A stretch of DNA of 64,000 bases, taken from Streptomyces sp. WZ-12. GTDB taxonomy: Bacteria; Actinomycetota; Actinomycetes; Streptomycetales; Streptomycetaceae. Shown here piece after piece: positions 17,889 through 26,664 of the stretch (position 1 is its first letter; each line of letters begins with the position of its first letter). Under the pieces are notes generated by a model. The model saw nothing but the letters and a program-made list of their open reading frames with translations. It was not told the DNA's origin and did no database searches. The stretch is from the NCBI RefSeq assembly GCF_028898845.1, contig NZ_CP118574.1, forward strand, positions 3,534,001-3,598,000. The letters run 5' to 3'. The position numbers were made by a program, and so were the translations under genes.

Positions 17889-18307
17889 GGGGCGGGTGCC
17901 TCCTCGGCGGCTCCGGCGGTGCCGGTGACCGTCCACGGGAAGGTGCCGGCGCCGGGGAAGAGCACCGGGACCTTGAGGTGCACGGTGGCCTTCCACAGGC
18001 CCGCCTCGGTGGTGCAGGCGGTGCTGGCGCCGTCGTGCCAGGCGCGCGGGAGTTGGCGGGTGACGGCGGTGGTGCAGGCGCCGGGGCCGCCGGCCTCGGT
18101 GGCGGTGGCGGCCCGGGCGCCCCGGTCGGCGGCGTGCGCGGCCAGCACGTAGGTGTAGCCGACCAGGGCGCACTGCCAGAGCAGGACGAGGACGCCGAGG
18201 ATCAGCGGGAGCAGCCCGAGGAACTCGACCGTGACCTGGCCGCGGTCGCGCTCGCCGTCGCGGCCGCGGTCGCCCGGCGTCCGGCCGGGCCGTGCGGGAC
18301 GCCGCAT
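17885..18307 (-). CDS. Second TadE-family pseudopilin (TadF position)
   Basis: 140 residues. DRGQVTVEFLGLLPLILGVL holds the conserved Glu and the membrane helix. The exported part has two cysteine pairs (ACTTAV and TACTTEAGL) that could form a disulfide. It overlaps the next gene by ATGA. The pair of TadE-like genes corresponds to tadE/tadF of other Tad loci. Confidence 0.87.
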   Translation of the reverse strand: MRRPARPGRTPGDRGRDGERDRGQVTVEFLGLLPLILGVLVLLWQCALVGYTYVLAAHAADRGARAATATEAGGPGACTTAVTRQLPRAWHDGASTACTTEAGLWKATVHLKVPVLFPGAGTFPWTVTGTAGAAEEAPAP

Positions 18308-18310
18308 CGC

Positions 18311-19759
18311 TCAGCCCTCCTCGTAGGGGGCGGCCGGGTCGTACGGGCCGGGGGCCGCGGGGGCGCCGAACCGGCCGGCGGTGGGGGCGCCGGGGCCCGG
18401 GGGCGGGGTCGGGGTCGGACCCTGAACCGTCCCGGGTCCGGGAGCCGCCCCGGTGGTGAGGGCCTTGCGCTTGCGCCCGGTGAGCATGGGGCGGGCGCGG
18501 TGGCCGCCGCGGGGCGGGGGCTCGGCCGGCGCGCCGGCCAGGCCCAGTTCGCCGGCGAGCGCCCACAGGGCGGCCTTGACGGTGGAGCGGGCGTCGAGGT
18601 CCTGCATCCGGCCGGCGTCGACGCAGGGTTGGAGTTCCTTGAAGGCGGCGGGGACCGGGGTGCGGGCGACGCGGGTGCCGGTGGCCTTGGCGACCAGCGC
18701 CGGCTGGATCTCGGTGTGGCGGGTGAGGCGGTTGACGACGGTGGTGGTGTCCTCGGCCTTGCGGATCCGCAGCCGGTCCCAGAGCCGGACCTGCCGTTTG
18801 GCGGCGCGCACGCAGACCACGTCGGGGGTGGTCACCAGCAGGGCGGTGTCGGCGAGTTCGACGGCGGCGGCGTTGGCGGACTGCATCTGGGAGCCGCAGT
18901 CGGCGATCACCGCGTCGTAGCGGGAGCGCAGCGCGGTGAGGATCTGGCGGGCGGCCCGGTCGTCGACCTCCTCGCCCCGTTCGCCCTCCTCGGGCGCCAA
19001 CAGCAGCCCCAGGCCGGTGTGGTGGGCGTGCACCACGTCGTTGAGGACCCGGGCGGAGAGGTCCTGGATGCCGGCGAGGTCGACGACGGAGCGGCGGAAC
19101 TGGACGTCCAGGTAGGAGCCGATGTCGCCGGACTGGAGGTCGAGGTCGACCAGGGCGACCCGGCGGCCGGCGGCCCGGGCGGCGAGGGCCAGTTGGACGG
19201 CGGTGACGGTGGTGCCGACGCCGCCCTTGGCGCCGGTGACGGTGACGAGCGTGCCGGTGGGCGCGGGCAACGCGTCCGGGTTCCCCCCTAGGTGGACGCG
19301 CACGCCGGTGGCCCATTGGGCGGCGGCCTGTACCCGGGCGGCCAACTCCTCCTGGCCCAGGGGCAGTCCGACGATGCCGCGGGCTCCGGCGTCCATCGCG
19401 GCGGAGAACAGGGCGGGGCCGGCGTCGGCGGTGATCAGGACGACGCCGACGGCGGGGAAGCGGAGCGCCACCTCGCGGATCAGCTCCAGGGCGGGCAGCG
19501 GGCCGATCCGCTCGTGGACCAGGACGACTTCGGGGAGCGCCTGGACGGCGGCGGCCGGTCCGGCGGGCGCGGGCGCGGGCCCGTTGGGGGCCGGCGGCGG
19601 GGCGGCGCCCGGTGCGGCGGCGCCGGCGAGGGTGGACAACAGGGCGGTGGAGTCGGGGACGGCGGGCGCCGGTTCGGCGCCCGGGAGTTGGCCGAGGAGG
19701 GCGGTCAGGGCCCGGGCGGCGTCCGGGTCGCCGACTGCCGGGAGGATGCGGATGGTCAC
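18311..19759 (-). CDS. CpaE/TadZ-like ParA-type localization ATPase
   Basis: 482 residues. The N-terminal receiver-like domain (~1-145) lacks clear phosphoacceptor residues. The central MinD/ParA ATPase has the deviant Walker A TVTGAKGGVGTTVTAVQLA, then ALVDLDLQSGDIGSYLDVQ and the Walker B-like YDAVIADCGSQ. The C-terminus is a proline/glycine-rich tail. CpaE/TadZ proteins position the Tad machine at the pole or membrane. The stop lies 3 bases before the TadE-like start. The tail is longer than in most homologues. Confidence 0.9.
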   Translation of the reverse strand: MTIRILPAVGDPDAARALTALLGQLPGAEPAPAVPDSTALLSTLAGAAAPGAAPPPAPNGPAPAPAGPAAAVQALPEVVLVHERIGPLPALELIREVALRFPAVGVVLITADAGPALFSAAMDAGARGIVGLPLGQEELAARVQAAAQWATGVRVHLGGNPDALPAPTGTLVTVTGAKGGVGTTVTAVQLALAARAAGRRVALVDLDLQSGDIGSYLDVQFRRSVVDLAGIQDLSARVLNDVVHAHHTGLGLLLAPEEGERGEEVDDRAARQILTALRSRYDAVIADCGSQMQSANAAAVELADTALLVTTPDVVCVRAAKRQVRLWDRLRIRKAEDTTTVVNRLTRHTEIQPALVAKATGTRVARTPVPAAFKELQPCVDAGRMQDLDARSTVKAALWALAGELGLAGAPAEPPPRGGHRARPMLTGRKRKALTTGAAPGPGTVQGPTPTPPPGPGAPTAGRFGAPAAPGPYDPAAPYEEG

Positions 19760-19772
19760 CTGGGCCTCCGGG

Positions 19773-20492
19773 TCACTTGTCGCCGTCGAGGGTGTAGGTG
19801 CGCTCGCCGGGCGGGATGGTGGTCTGGGTGCCGGGGGCGAGCAGGGCGAGCCGCACGTGGGAGGCGAAGGACTCGGCGTAGGCGACCCGTTGGGCGTCCT
19901 GGGTGTCGAGCGCGAAGGTGATCGGGACGGCCTGGCCGGGCTGGCGGCTGGTGGCGGAGGCGCCGCCGGGGTCCTTGGCCTCCAGGGGCGTCAGCCTGCC
20001 GACGTCGATGACCTGGGCGCCGGCCACGATGACCTTGGAGACCGGCTTGTCCTCGGGGCGGCGGCCGTCGAAGGTGGCGTAGATGTTCACCCGGGCACCG
20101 GGGTTGATCTTGCCGGCCACGCCGGTGGCGGCGTCGATCATGATGGCGATCTCCTGCTGGCCGGACTGGAGCGCCGGCCGGTCGACGATCATGTCGTCCT
20201 GGAGCAGCGAGCCCTTCTTCAGCGGGGTGACCGCGATCTTGCCGCTGACCGCGTCGAGTTGGGTCACGGCGGTGGGCGGCAGCCACCGCTGCGGGATCTT
20301 CACCTCTTCGAACTGCCCCGGATCCAGCGTTTTATAGGCCGCCACATCCGTTTTGAGCCGGTAGGCGGTCTTCTCCGGCCCGACCTTGGACTCGACGTTC
20401 CTGATCACCGACAGCACGCCGATGAAGGCGCCGACCGCACAGAGGACGGACAGGAGCAGCAGGATCACTCCGCGGCGCTGGCGTGAGTTCAT
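19773..20492 (-). CDS. cpaB: Flp pilus assembly protein CpaB/RcpC
   Basis: 239 residues: an N-terminal membrane anchor (RGVILLLLSVLCAVGAFIGV), then an SAF-like domain (YRLKTDVAAYKTLDPGQFEE, AVTPLKKGSLLQDDMIV) and an RcpC domain (INPGARVNIYATFDGR and RLALLAPGTQ). In diderms CpaB works with the secretin. In monoderms it probably forms an extracytoplasmic collar. The ATG at 20492 is the first residue before the anchor. It starts the contiguous tad run. Confidence 0.9.
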   Translation of the reverse strand: MNSRQRRGVILLLLSVLCAVGAFIGVLSVIRNVESKVGPEKTAYRLKTDVAAYKTLDPGQFEEVKIPQRWLPPTAVTQLDAVSGKIAVTPLKKGSLLQDDMIVDRPALQSGQQEIAIMIDAATGVAGKINPGARVNIYATFDGRRPEDKPVSKVIVAGAQVIDVGRLTPLEAKDPGGASATSRQPGQAVPITFALDTQDAQRVAYAESFASHVRLALLAPGTQTTIPPGERTYTLDGDK

Positions 20493-20613
20493 GGGTGGGG
20501 GACCTCGATCGGGACGGGGGCGGGGCACTCGGGGCGGGGTGGGGGACGGGAGCGGGCGGGGCTGCGGGGCCCGCCCGCTCCGGGGCGTCGAGGGGGCTTG
20601 GGTCTCGGCCGGG

Positions 20614-21975
20614 TCAGCGCACGGGGGCCGCCGTCCGCGCGCCGCCGGGCCGGGGGCGCAGGTCGGGGTGGCCGGGCACGTCCGGGTGGCCGGGCAGGCC
20701 GCGCGGGCCGACGGGCGGGAGGCCGGCCGAGCGCGGGACGCCGCCGGGCGTGAACGCCGGTCCGCGGACGTCGAGTTGGCCGGTTCCGCCACGGCCGGCG
20801 GGGGCGCCGCCGCGGAAGCCGGTGAGCCCCGGTGCACCCGTGACACCAGGGGCACCAGGGATACCGGGGGCATCTGGGGTGTATGGCGCTCCGGTGATGG
20901 GGGGTGCGCCGGTGCCGCGGGGGGCGTCGGTCCGGTCCGGGACGCCGGTGATGCCGACGACCCCGGGGACGCCGGCGGGCGCGACCGGCGACAGCCCGCG
21001 CTGGCGCAGCGGCGAGCCGGACGGGTCGGGCGCGGGGGCCGGGAGGGCCGCGGGCGCACCCCCGTGGGGCGCACCCGGGACGGGGGCGGGCGCCGGCGGC
21101 GCCCCGGCTATGGCCGCCGGTTCCCGTCCTGCGGAGCCCCCGGACCGCTCCCGGGCCAGCGGCGCCGCGCAGAACGCGCAGTGCTCGCCGATGACTTCCT
21201 GCCCGCACCAGGCGCACTCCGCCCGCCGCACGGACGCCACCAGGCGGCACAGCAGCGCCGGATCGGGGATCGCGGCGGCGAACTCGATCAGCTTCTGGGT
21301 GCCCCACCAACGGGCGGACTCGGTCGGCAGGCGCGCCTCGTAGACGCCCTGCACCTGCCAGGCGGGGGCGAGCGCGGAGGTGACCCAGTCGGCGGTGAGC
21401 TGGCCGCGGGCGACGGCGAGTTGGGTGGTGAAGCCGGGCGGGCGGAGCCCGGCGTGGGTGCCGTGCCGATCGAGGTGGAGTAACTGCGGCTGCGGGGTGG
21501 CCAGCACCGCGAAGTGGGTGCCGGGCAGCCAGGACTTCACGTGGGAGCGCAGGTCCACCTCGACCCGGTCCAACCCCGCGACGCTGCCGAGCAGGGCGCC
21601 GGCGTGCACGTAGTGCGCCAACAGCCGCGCGGCGCAGGCCAGCACGCCGGGGCTGAAGTCGCAGACCGACAACTGGCGGAGCTGGCGGGCGAGTACCGCG
21701 ACGCCGAGCGGCGGCAGGGCGCTGGGCAGGATCGCGATCCGGTCGCTCTCCAGGACGGCGCGCAGGGTGTGCAGCCGGCGGACGTGCTCCGGCGGGCAGG
21801 CGGCGGAGTACAGGACGACGAGGTGGCCGTGGTGCTCCAGGACCGCGCTGGCCTCCGTCAGGGCCTCGTCCAGCGGCGCCAGGACCGGGTCCCGCAGGAC
21901 GACCGCGGCGGGGGTGTGCCGATCGGTCGAGGGCAGCGCAAGGTCCGGGCTGGTGACTGCAATCGCGGTCGGCAC
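20614..21975 (-). CDS. Tad-linked protein with zinc-ribbon-like CxxC pairs and a collagen-like tail
   Basis: About 453 residues from the GTG at 21975 (VPTAIAVTSPDLALPSTD), preceded by GGGGGAG. The first ~280 residues form an uncharacterised domain (LDEALTEASAVLEHHGHLVV, RLPTESARWWGTQKLIEFAA). Next is a CAWC...CAFC double pair able to bind zinc, then a long Ala/Pro/Gly stretch with collagen-like G-X-P triplets such as GAPGVTGAPGLTG. No signal peptide or membrane helix is visible. It is on the tad strand, 121 bp upstream of cpaB. I do not recognise the N-terminal domain. An alternative ATG at 22071 adds 32 residues. Confidence 0.7.
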   Translation of the reverse strand: MPTAIAVTSPDLALPSTDRHTPAAVVLRDPVLAPLDEALTEASAVLEHHGHLVVLYSAACPPEHVRRLHTLRAVLESDRIAILPSALPPLGVAVLARQLRQLSVCDFSPGVLACAARLLAHYVHAGALLGSVAGLDRVEVDLRSHVKSWLPGTHFAVLATPQPQLLHLDRHGTHAGLRPPGFTTQLAVARGQLTADWVTSALAPAWQVQGVYEARLPTESARWWGTQKLIEFAAAIPDPALLCRLVASVRRAECAWCGQEVIGEHCAFCAAPLARERSGGSAGREPAAIAGAPPAPAPVPGAPHGGAPAALPAPAPDPSGSPLRQRGLSPVAPAGVPGVVGITGVPDRTDAPRGTGAPPITGAPYTPDAPGIPGAPGVTGAPGLTGFRGGAPAGRGGTGQLDVRGPAFTPGGVPRSAGLPPVGPRGLPGHPDVPGHPDLRPRPGGARTAAPVR

Positions 21976-22290
21976 GTCGCTCCCCCACTCCTTCCGGCCT
22001 CCGGCGTTCCCGGGACCGCGGATCGGCACAGCTCTGCGCCATCGGCGCCATACGCTCTGCACTTTATCCACAGAGATACGTCCCGGAGAACACGTTCTGG
22101 GCTACTCGTCTTGCCCGTTGGTCCACAGGGAAACCCCGCATGCCGCTCAAGCGGCAAACATCGGAACACCCGCTTCCGACACGGCCCTTGACACCGTTTA
22201 TTGGTCTGGACCACCTTGTACGGCAAGCCCAGGGGCCCCTGAGCGCGCACCGGCACCACTCCCCCAACGACCCCCCACACGGAGGCAGTA
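21976..22290. other. Divergent promoter region between the tad cluster and the chitinase
   Basis: 315 bases. The chitinase promoter and DasR-like site occupy 22188-22215, and the ribosome site GGAGG is at 22281-22285. The tad-side promoter is not obvious. An AT-richer stretch around 22060-22080 is the most likely place. Confidence 0.5.
22188..22215 (+). promoter_or_regulatory. Chitinase promoter with DasR-responsive element
   Basis: A consensus -35 TTGACA lies at 22188-22193. Immediately downstream, 22200-22215 reads ATTGGTCTGGACCACC. It matches the dre consensus (ACTGGTCTAGACCACT) at 13 of 16 positions, including the TGGTCT/GACCA core. DasR is the GlcNAc-responsive GntR regulator that represses chitinase genes in Streptomyces. 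The site would block polymerase between -35 and -10. Confidence 0.75.
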
Positions 22291-23322
22291 GTGGTTCGCG
22301 CACGCATCGCACGAGGGACGAAGACCGGCACGTGCCGCCTGCTGGCGGGGCTGGCCGCCGCCGTACTGGCCCCGGCCGGCCTGGTCGCCGCCGGCCCCGC
22401 GGAACCCGCCGCGGCGACCGGCCCGGCGGCCCGCACCACGGCCGTCCCCCAGCACGCCGTCACCGGTTACTGGCAGAACTTCAACAACGGCGCGAAGGTA
22501 CAGAAGTTGAAGGACGTCGACGACGCCTACGACATCATCGCGGTGGCCTTCGCCGACACCGCCGACAAGCCGGGCGCCGTCACCTTCCACCTCGACCCGG
22601 CCGTCGGCTACTCCTCGGCCAACGACTTCACGGCGGACATCAAGGCCAAGCAGGCGGCCGGGAAGTCGGTGGTGCTCTCCGTCGGCGGCGAGAAGGGCGC
22701 GGTCTCGGTCAACGACGGCGCCTCCGCGCAGAACTTCGCCGACTCGATCAACGGCCTGATGGACGAGTACGGCTTCAACGGCGTCGACATCGACCTGGAG
22801 AACGGCCTCAACTCCACCTATATGACGCAGGCGTTGAAGGCGGTACACGCCAAGCACCCGGACGTCGTGGTGACCATGGCCCCGCAGACCATCGACATGC
22901 TGTCGCCGCAGAACGAGTACTTCAAGACGGCGCTGGCCATCAAGGACTTCCTCACCGTCGTCAACACGCAGTTCTACAACAGCGGTTCGATGAACGGCTG
23001 CGACGGCAAGGTCTACTCCCAGGGGTCGGTGGACTTCCTCACCGCGCTCGCCTGCACCCAGTTGCAGGGCGGCCTCGACCCGTCGCAGGTGGGCCTGGGC
23101 GTGCCGGCCTCACCCAGCGCGGCCGGCAGCGGGTACGTCTCCCCGTCGGTGGTCAACGCGGCGCTGGACTGCCTGACGGCGGGCAAGAACTGCGGCTCGT
23201 TCAAGCCGCCCAAGACCTATCCGGGGCTGCGGGGCGCGATGGCCTGGTCGACGAACTGGGACGCGGCCAACGGCGGGGCGTTCGCCAGCCAGGTCGGCGG
23301 GCACGTGCACGGGATGTCGTAA
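22291..23322 (+). CDS. Secreted GH18 chitinase
   Basis: 343 residues. Signal peptide ~1-42 (MVRARIARG... ending PAAA). The catalytic domain has VTGYWQNFNNGAKVQKLKDV, SVVLSVGGEKG and the GH18 signature FNGVDIDLEN, where the final Glu is the acid/base. MAPQTIDM, VVNTQFYNS and RGAMAWSTNWD complete the barrel. No carbohydrate-binding module is present, so it is a compact catalytic-domain chitinase. GTG at 22291 follows GGAGG with 5-base spacing. A DasR-like site lies in the promoter. Confidence 0.95.
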   Translation: MVRARIARGTKTGTCRLLAGLAAAVLAPAGLVAAGPAEPAAATGPAARTTAVPQHAVTGYWQNFNNGAKVQKLKDVDDAYDIIAVAFADTADKPGAVTFHLDPAVGYSSANDFTADIKAKQAAGKSVVLSVGGEKGAVSVNDGASAQNFADSINGLMDEYGFNGVDIDLENGLNSTYMTQALKAVHAKHPDVVVTMAPQTIDMLSPQNEYFKTALAIKDFLTVVNTQFYNSGSMNGCDGKVYSQGSVDFLTALACTQLQGGLDPSQVGLGVPASPSAAGSGYVSPSVVNAALDCLTAGKNCGSFKPPKTYPGLRGAMAWSTNWDAANGGAFASQVGGHVHGMS

Positions 23323-23392
23323 CCGGCGGCCCGTAGGCGGCGCGCGGCAACGGGCGCCCCGTAGGGCACTCCTCCAAGACGCCACCCCCCAA

Positions 23393-23429
23393 GGCCAGGT
23401 CCCGTGCACGCGGTGCGCGGGACCTGGCC
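23393..23429. terminator. Bidirectional terminator between chitinase and protease genes
   Basis: A 12-bp perfect stem pairs GGCCAGGTCCCG at 23393-23404 with 23418-23429. An inner GCAC/GTGC pair extends it. It lies between the convergent genes. Confidence 0.88.
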
Positions 23430-23468
23430 GCTCGCCGATCGGCGCTCACCGACCGCCGGTCGACGTGC

Positions 23469-24347
23469 TCAGCGGCGGACGCCCGACGGCTTGGGCAGGG
23501 TGCACCCCGCGCCGTTCAGGTCCAACGCGTTTCCGGCGCCGAAGCACTTGGGGATGGTGTAGGTCTCCTCGGCGTAGTTGGTGCCCTTGTGGACGGTGAC
23601 GTTGCCGTTCGCGTCGACCTCGCACGGGTTGTTCTCCGTGCAGCGCTCGCCGTTCTCGTTGCCGGTGTTGTTGATGGCGGTGACCTTGCCGGTGGCGTTG
23701 TCGACCACCGGCGAGCCCGAGGTGCCGCCGATCGTCTTGCACTCGGGGGTGTAGCGGACCGAGTCCTTCCAGCTCCAGCCGCCCTCCTTCAGGGTGGGGA
23801 CGAAGCCGTCGATGCTGCACGTGTAGGTCTTCTTCCAGTACCCGGAGACGACCGTTATCCCGGCGCCCTTGGCGGGGTGCTCCGTGGACAGCTCCAGCGG
23901 CTTGATGCCGTACTGCTGCTCGATCTGCGCGTAGGTCGAGCCGGTCTGATACAGCGTCACGTCGGTGTCGGTCATCGTCGCGTAGACGACCTTGGTGGCC
24001 TGCAACGAGCCGAGCTCGCCCGCCGACTTGTCCAGGACGGTGAAGTCGCGGCTGGAGGGCTGGTCGACGATGACCTGGCCCGGGGAGGGCATCCCGCTCT
24101 CCAGGCAGTGGCCGTTGGTCATCACCAGCGCCGGGTCGTCCGGCTGCGAGGTGGGCATCTTGACGATCGAGCCGGAGCAGTCGTCCAGCGCCACCGTACC
24201 GGCGAAGTCGACGGCCTTGGTGTGCGGCGGCGCGGGCCTCAGGTGCGCGGCGGCGCCGACCGGGGCGGCGCCCGCCGGGGTTGCGGTCACCAGGGCGGCC
24301 GCGCCCAACACGGCGGTGGCCAGGGTGCCGACGAGAGGTCGAGACAT
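23469..24347 (-). CDS. Secreted trypsin-like (S1) serine protease
   Basis: 292 residues with a signal peptide (~1-28, ending ATPAGA). Triad candidates are His in LVMTNGHCLE, Asp in TMTDTDVTLYQ and Ser in IGGTSGSPVVDN. Several cysteines (DDCSGS, GHC, CSIDG, PEC, RCTENNPC) suggest disulfides. It acts outside the cell. Substrate preference is unknown. The 24348-24600 region upstream holds its promoter but no clear motif. Confidence 0.9.
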   Translation of the reverse strand: MSRPLVGTLATAVLGAAALVTATPAGAAPVGAAAHLRPAPPHTKAVDFAGTVALDDCSGSIVKMPTSQPDDPALVMTNGHCLESGMPSPGQVIVDQPSSRDFTVLDKSAGELGSLQATKVVYATMTDTDVTLYQTGSTYAQIEQQYGIKPLELSTEHPAKGAGITVVSGYWKKTYTCSIDGFVPTLKEGGWSWKDSVRYTPECKTIGGTSGSPVVDNATGKVTAINNTGNENGERCTENNPCEVDANGNVTVHKGTNYAEETYTIPKCFGAGNALDLNGAGCTLPKPSGVRR

Positions 24348-24597
24348 GTGGGGGGTCCTCTCAGCGATGTGTCCGGAGTTCCACGGCGGCAGTTCCCTTC
24401 CGCCGATCCGGTTTTGTCACGCGCATTGTTCGCCGGCGCCGGCCGCACGGCAATGAATTTCCGCGAATCGAGCGGAAGTTGCCCCTCCCGGGGCGCGGGA
24501 ACGGCGTCGAGGATGCCTACCCCGGCACGGGCCACCGGGCCACCGGGCCGACGGAGAATCACCCCTCCGCGCAACGGGGCGGCGCGGCGCGACGCCG

Positions 24598-24622
24598 CAC
24601 AGATCCGTCAGAGGCGCCCTAG
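24598..24622 (-). repeat. Single-ended copy of the CTAG-anchored repeat after gntP
   Basis: On the minus strand the gntP stop codon sits in CTAG (24622-24619), followed by GGCGCCTCTGACGGATCTG. This matches the terminal repeats of the element at 32114-32281 and the copy at 57277. No opposite end is found nearby. Confidence 0.8.
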
Positions 24623-26094
24623 ACCACCAGGCTGACCAGCGCCGCGACCGCGAAGCCGGCGACCGACAGCACCGATTCCAGCACCGTCCAGGACTTCAGG
24701 GTGTCCCGCTCGGATATCCCGAAGTACTTGCTGACCATCCAGAAGCCGCCGTCGTTGACGTGCGAGGCGAAGATCGAGCCGGCCGAGATCGCCATGATGA
24801 CCAGGGCCAGGGCGGGTTGGGAGAGCTCCTGGGACTGGACCAGCGGCAGCACGATGCCGGCGGTCGTCACGATCGCCACCGTCGCCGAGCCCTGCGCCAC
24901 CCGCAGGACCAGCGAGAGCAGATAGGCCAGCACGATCACCGGCAGGCCGACGTGGTGGAAGGTGTCGGACAGCGCGTCGGCGACCCCGCTGCCCTTGAGG
25001 ACCGCGCCGAAGATCCCGCCGGCGCCGACGACCAGCAGGATGTTGCCGACCGGCTTGAGGGAGGCAGTGGAGACCCGCTCCAGGGACGCGCGGGACCAGC
25101 CGCGGCGGATGCCCAACAGGTAGTACGCCAGCAGCAGCGCAAGCGTCAGGGCGACGAAGGGGTGGCCGAAGAACTCGACGACCGAGCGGCCCGTGGAGGG
25201 CGCCAGCACGATGGAGGAGAAGGTCGCCAGCAGGATCAGCAGCAGCGGGGTGCCGATGATGGCGAGGACGGTGGCCAGCGGGACCGGCTTCTCCGGGGGC
25301 GCGGTCCCGGCGGCGGCCCGCTCGGCGGCGACCGCGGCCCGGGCCTCCTCGGCGGCCTCGACCATGTCGTGCGGGACGGGCACGAAGAGCCGCTTGCCGA
25401 TCCAGGCGGCGTACCCCCAGGCCGCGAGCACCGCGGGCACCCCGCACAGCACGCCCATGACGATGGTCCAGCCCAGATCGACCTTGAACAGGCCGGCCGC
25501 GGCGACCGGTCCGGGGTGCGGCGGCAGGAAGGCGTGCGTCATGGACAGGCCGGCCAGCAGCGGCATGGCGTAGAGCACGATCGACTTGCCGCTCTTCTTG
25601 GCGGCGGCGTAGACGATCGGGGCCAGCACGAAGATGCCGACGTCGAAGAAGATCGGGATGCCGAAGATCAGGCCGGTCAGGCCCATCGCCAGCGGGGCGC
25701 GCCGCTCGCCGAAGAGGGCGAGCAGCCGGGAGCTCAACACCTCGGCGCCGCCGGAGACTTCGAGGATCGCGCCGAGCATCGTGCCCAGGCCGATGATGAT
25801 GGCGACGTGGCCGAGGATGCCGCCCATGCCGCTCTCGATCATCGAGACCGCGGCGGACTTCTGGACCGTGCCGAAGAGTTCGGTGACGGAGAGGCCGGCG
25901 GCCAGGCCGACCGCGATGGAGACCCCGAGCAGGGCCACGAAGGGCTGGAGCCTGACCTTCATGATCAGGACGAGCAGCAGGACGATGCCGAGGGCGGCGA
26001 CGGTCAACAGGCCCGGCGTGCCCGGTATCAGGGCCAGCAGCCCGCCGGTGTGGGGTGGCGTCGGTGGGGCGGCGGGGGTAGCAGCGAGGACCAT
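24619..26094 (-). CDS. GntP family permease (gluconate/D-serine type)
   Basis: 491 residues with about twelve membrane helices. GntP signatures include FGIPIFFDVGIFVLAPIVYA, HAFLPPHPGPVAAAGLF, RVAQGSATVAIVTTAGIV and HVNDGGFWMVSKYFG. Family members import gluconate or, as with DsdX, D-serine by proton symport. The neighbourhood (RidA, a D-amino-acid PLP enzyme, an N-acyl-D-amino-acid deacylase) favours a D-amino-acid or N-acyl derivative, but the kinase leaves an aldonic acid possible. ATG at 26094 follows GGAG. A cytoplasmic Ala/Glu-rich loop (~250-275) is notable. The stop lies in the CTAG repeat. Confidence 0.92.
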   Translation of the reverse strand: MVLAATPAAPPTPPHTGGLLALIPGTPGLLTVAALGIVLLLVLIMKVRLQPFVALLGVSIAVGLAAGLSVTELFGTVQKSAAVSMIESGMGGILGHVAIIIGLGTMLGAILEVSGGAEVLSSRLLALFGERRAPLAMGLTGLIFGIPIFFDVGIFVLAPIVYAAAKKSGKSIVLYAMPLLAGLSMTHAFLPPHPGPVAAAGLFKVDLGWTIVMGVLCGVPAVLAAWGYAAWIGKRLFVPVPHDMVEAAEEARAAVAAERAAAGTAPPEKPVPLATVLAIIGTPLLLILLATFSSIVLAPSTGRSVVEFFGHPFVALTLALLLAYYLLGIRRGWSRASLERVSTASLKPVGNILLVVGAGGIFGAVLKGSGVADALSDTFHHVGLPVIVLAYLLSLVLRVAQGSATVAIVTTAGIVLPLVQSQELSQPALALVIMAISAGSIFASHVNDGGFWMVSKYFGISERDTLKSWTVLESVLSVAGFAVAALVSLVV

Positions 26095-26233
26095 GGGTGA
26101 CTCCGTTGTCAGGGGTGTCCAGGCAAGGGGGGACCGCGGCACGGCGCCCCGGTCGTACGGGGCGCCGTGCCGTGCGGCGGGCGGGAAGCGCGGCGGTGCG
26201 CTAACGGCAGGCGGTGCAAGGGGTGTTACTGCC

Positions 26234-26644
26234 TCAGCTCAGGACGGCGAGCGCGTCGATCTCGATGAGCAGGCCCTTGGGCAGGCCGACGTAGACGGTG
26301 GTGCGGGCGGCCGGCGGCTGGGTGAGGCCCTGCTCCTCGAAGTAGGCGTTGTAGATCTCGTTCATCTCGGCGAAGTGGTCGACGTCGGTGAGGTAGACGC
26401 GCATCATCATCACGTCGTCCCAACTGGCGCCGCCCTCTTCGAGGATGGCCTTGACGTTGGCGAAGGTCTGGAGGGTCTGCTCGCGCAGCGTCGGGCCGGC
26501 CGGCGTCGGGGCCTGGCCCTCGACGGCGGGCAGGAAGCCGACCTGGCCGGCGACCTGGAGGATGTTGCCCTTCTTGACGCCGTGCGAGAACTTCGCGGGC
26601 GGGGTGGTGTGGGTGGCCGGGGTGAGGGCGGTCTTCTCGCTCAT
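26234..26644 (-). CDS. ridA: RidA family enamine/imine deaminase
   Basis: 136 residues. YjgF/YER057c/UK114 features: GNILQVAGQVGFLPA, TLQTFANVKAILEEGGASWD and the C-terminal ARTTVYVGLPKGLLIEIDAL, whose Arg binds the substrate carboxylate in active RidA. The family hydrolyses 2-aminoacrylate and related enamines released by PLP dehydratases. The predicted source here is the PLP enzyme at 28973. It lies between iclR (20-bp gap) and gntP in the same orientation. Confidence 0.93.
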   Translation of the reverse strand: MSEKTALTPATHTTPPAKFSHGVKKGNILQVAGQVGFLPAVEGQAPTPAGPTLREQTLQTFANVKAILEEGGASWDDVMMMRVYLTDVDHFAEMNEIYNAYFEEQGLTQPPAARTTVYVGLPKGLLIEIDALAVLS

Positions 26645-26664
26645 GTGTGTCCTTCAGACGTGCT

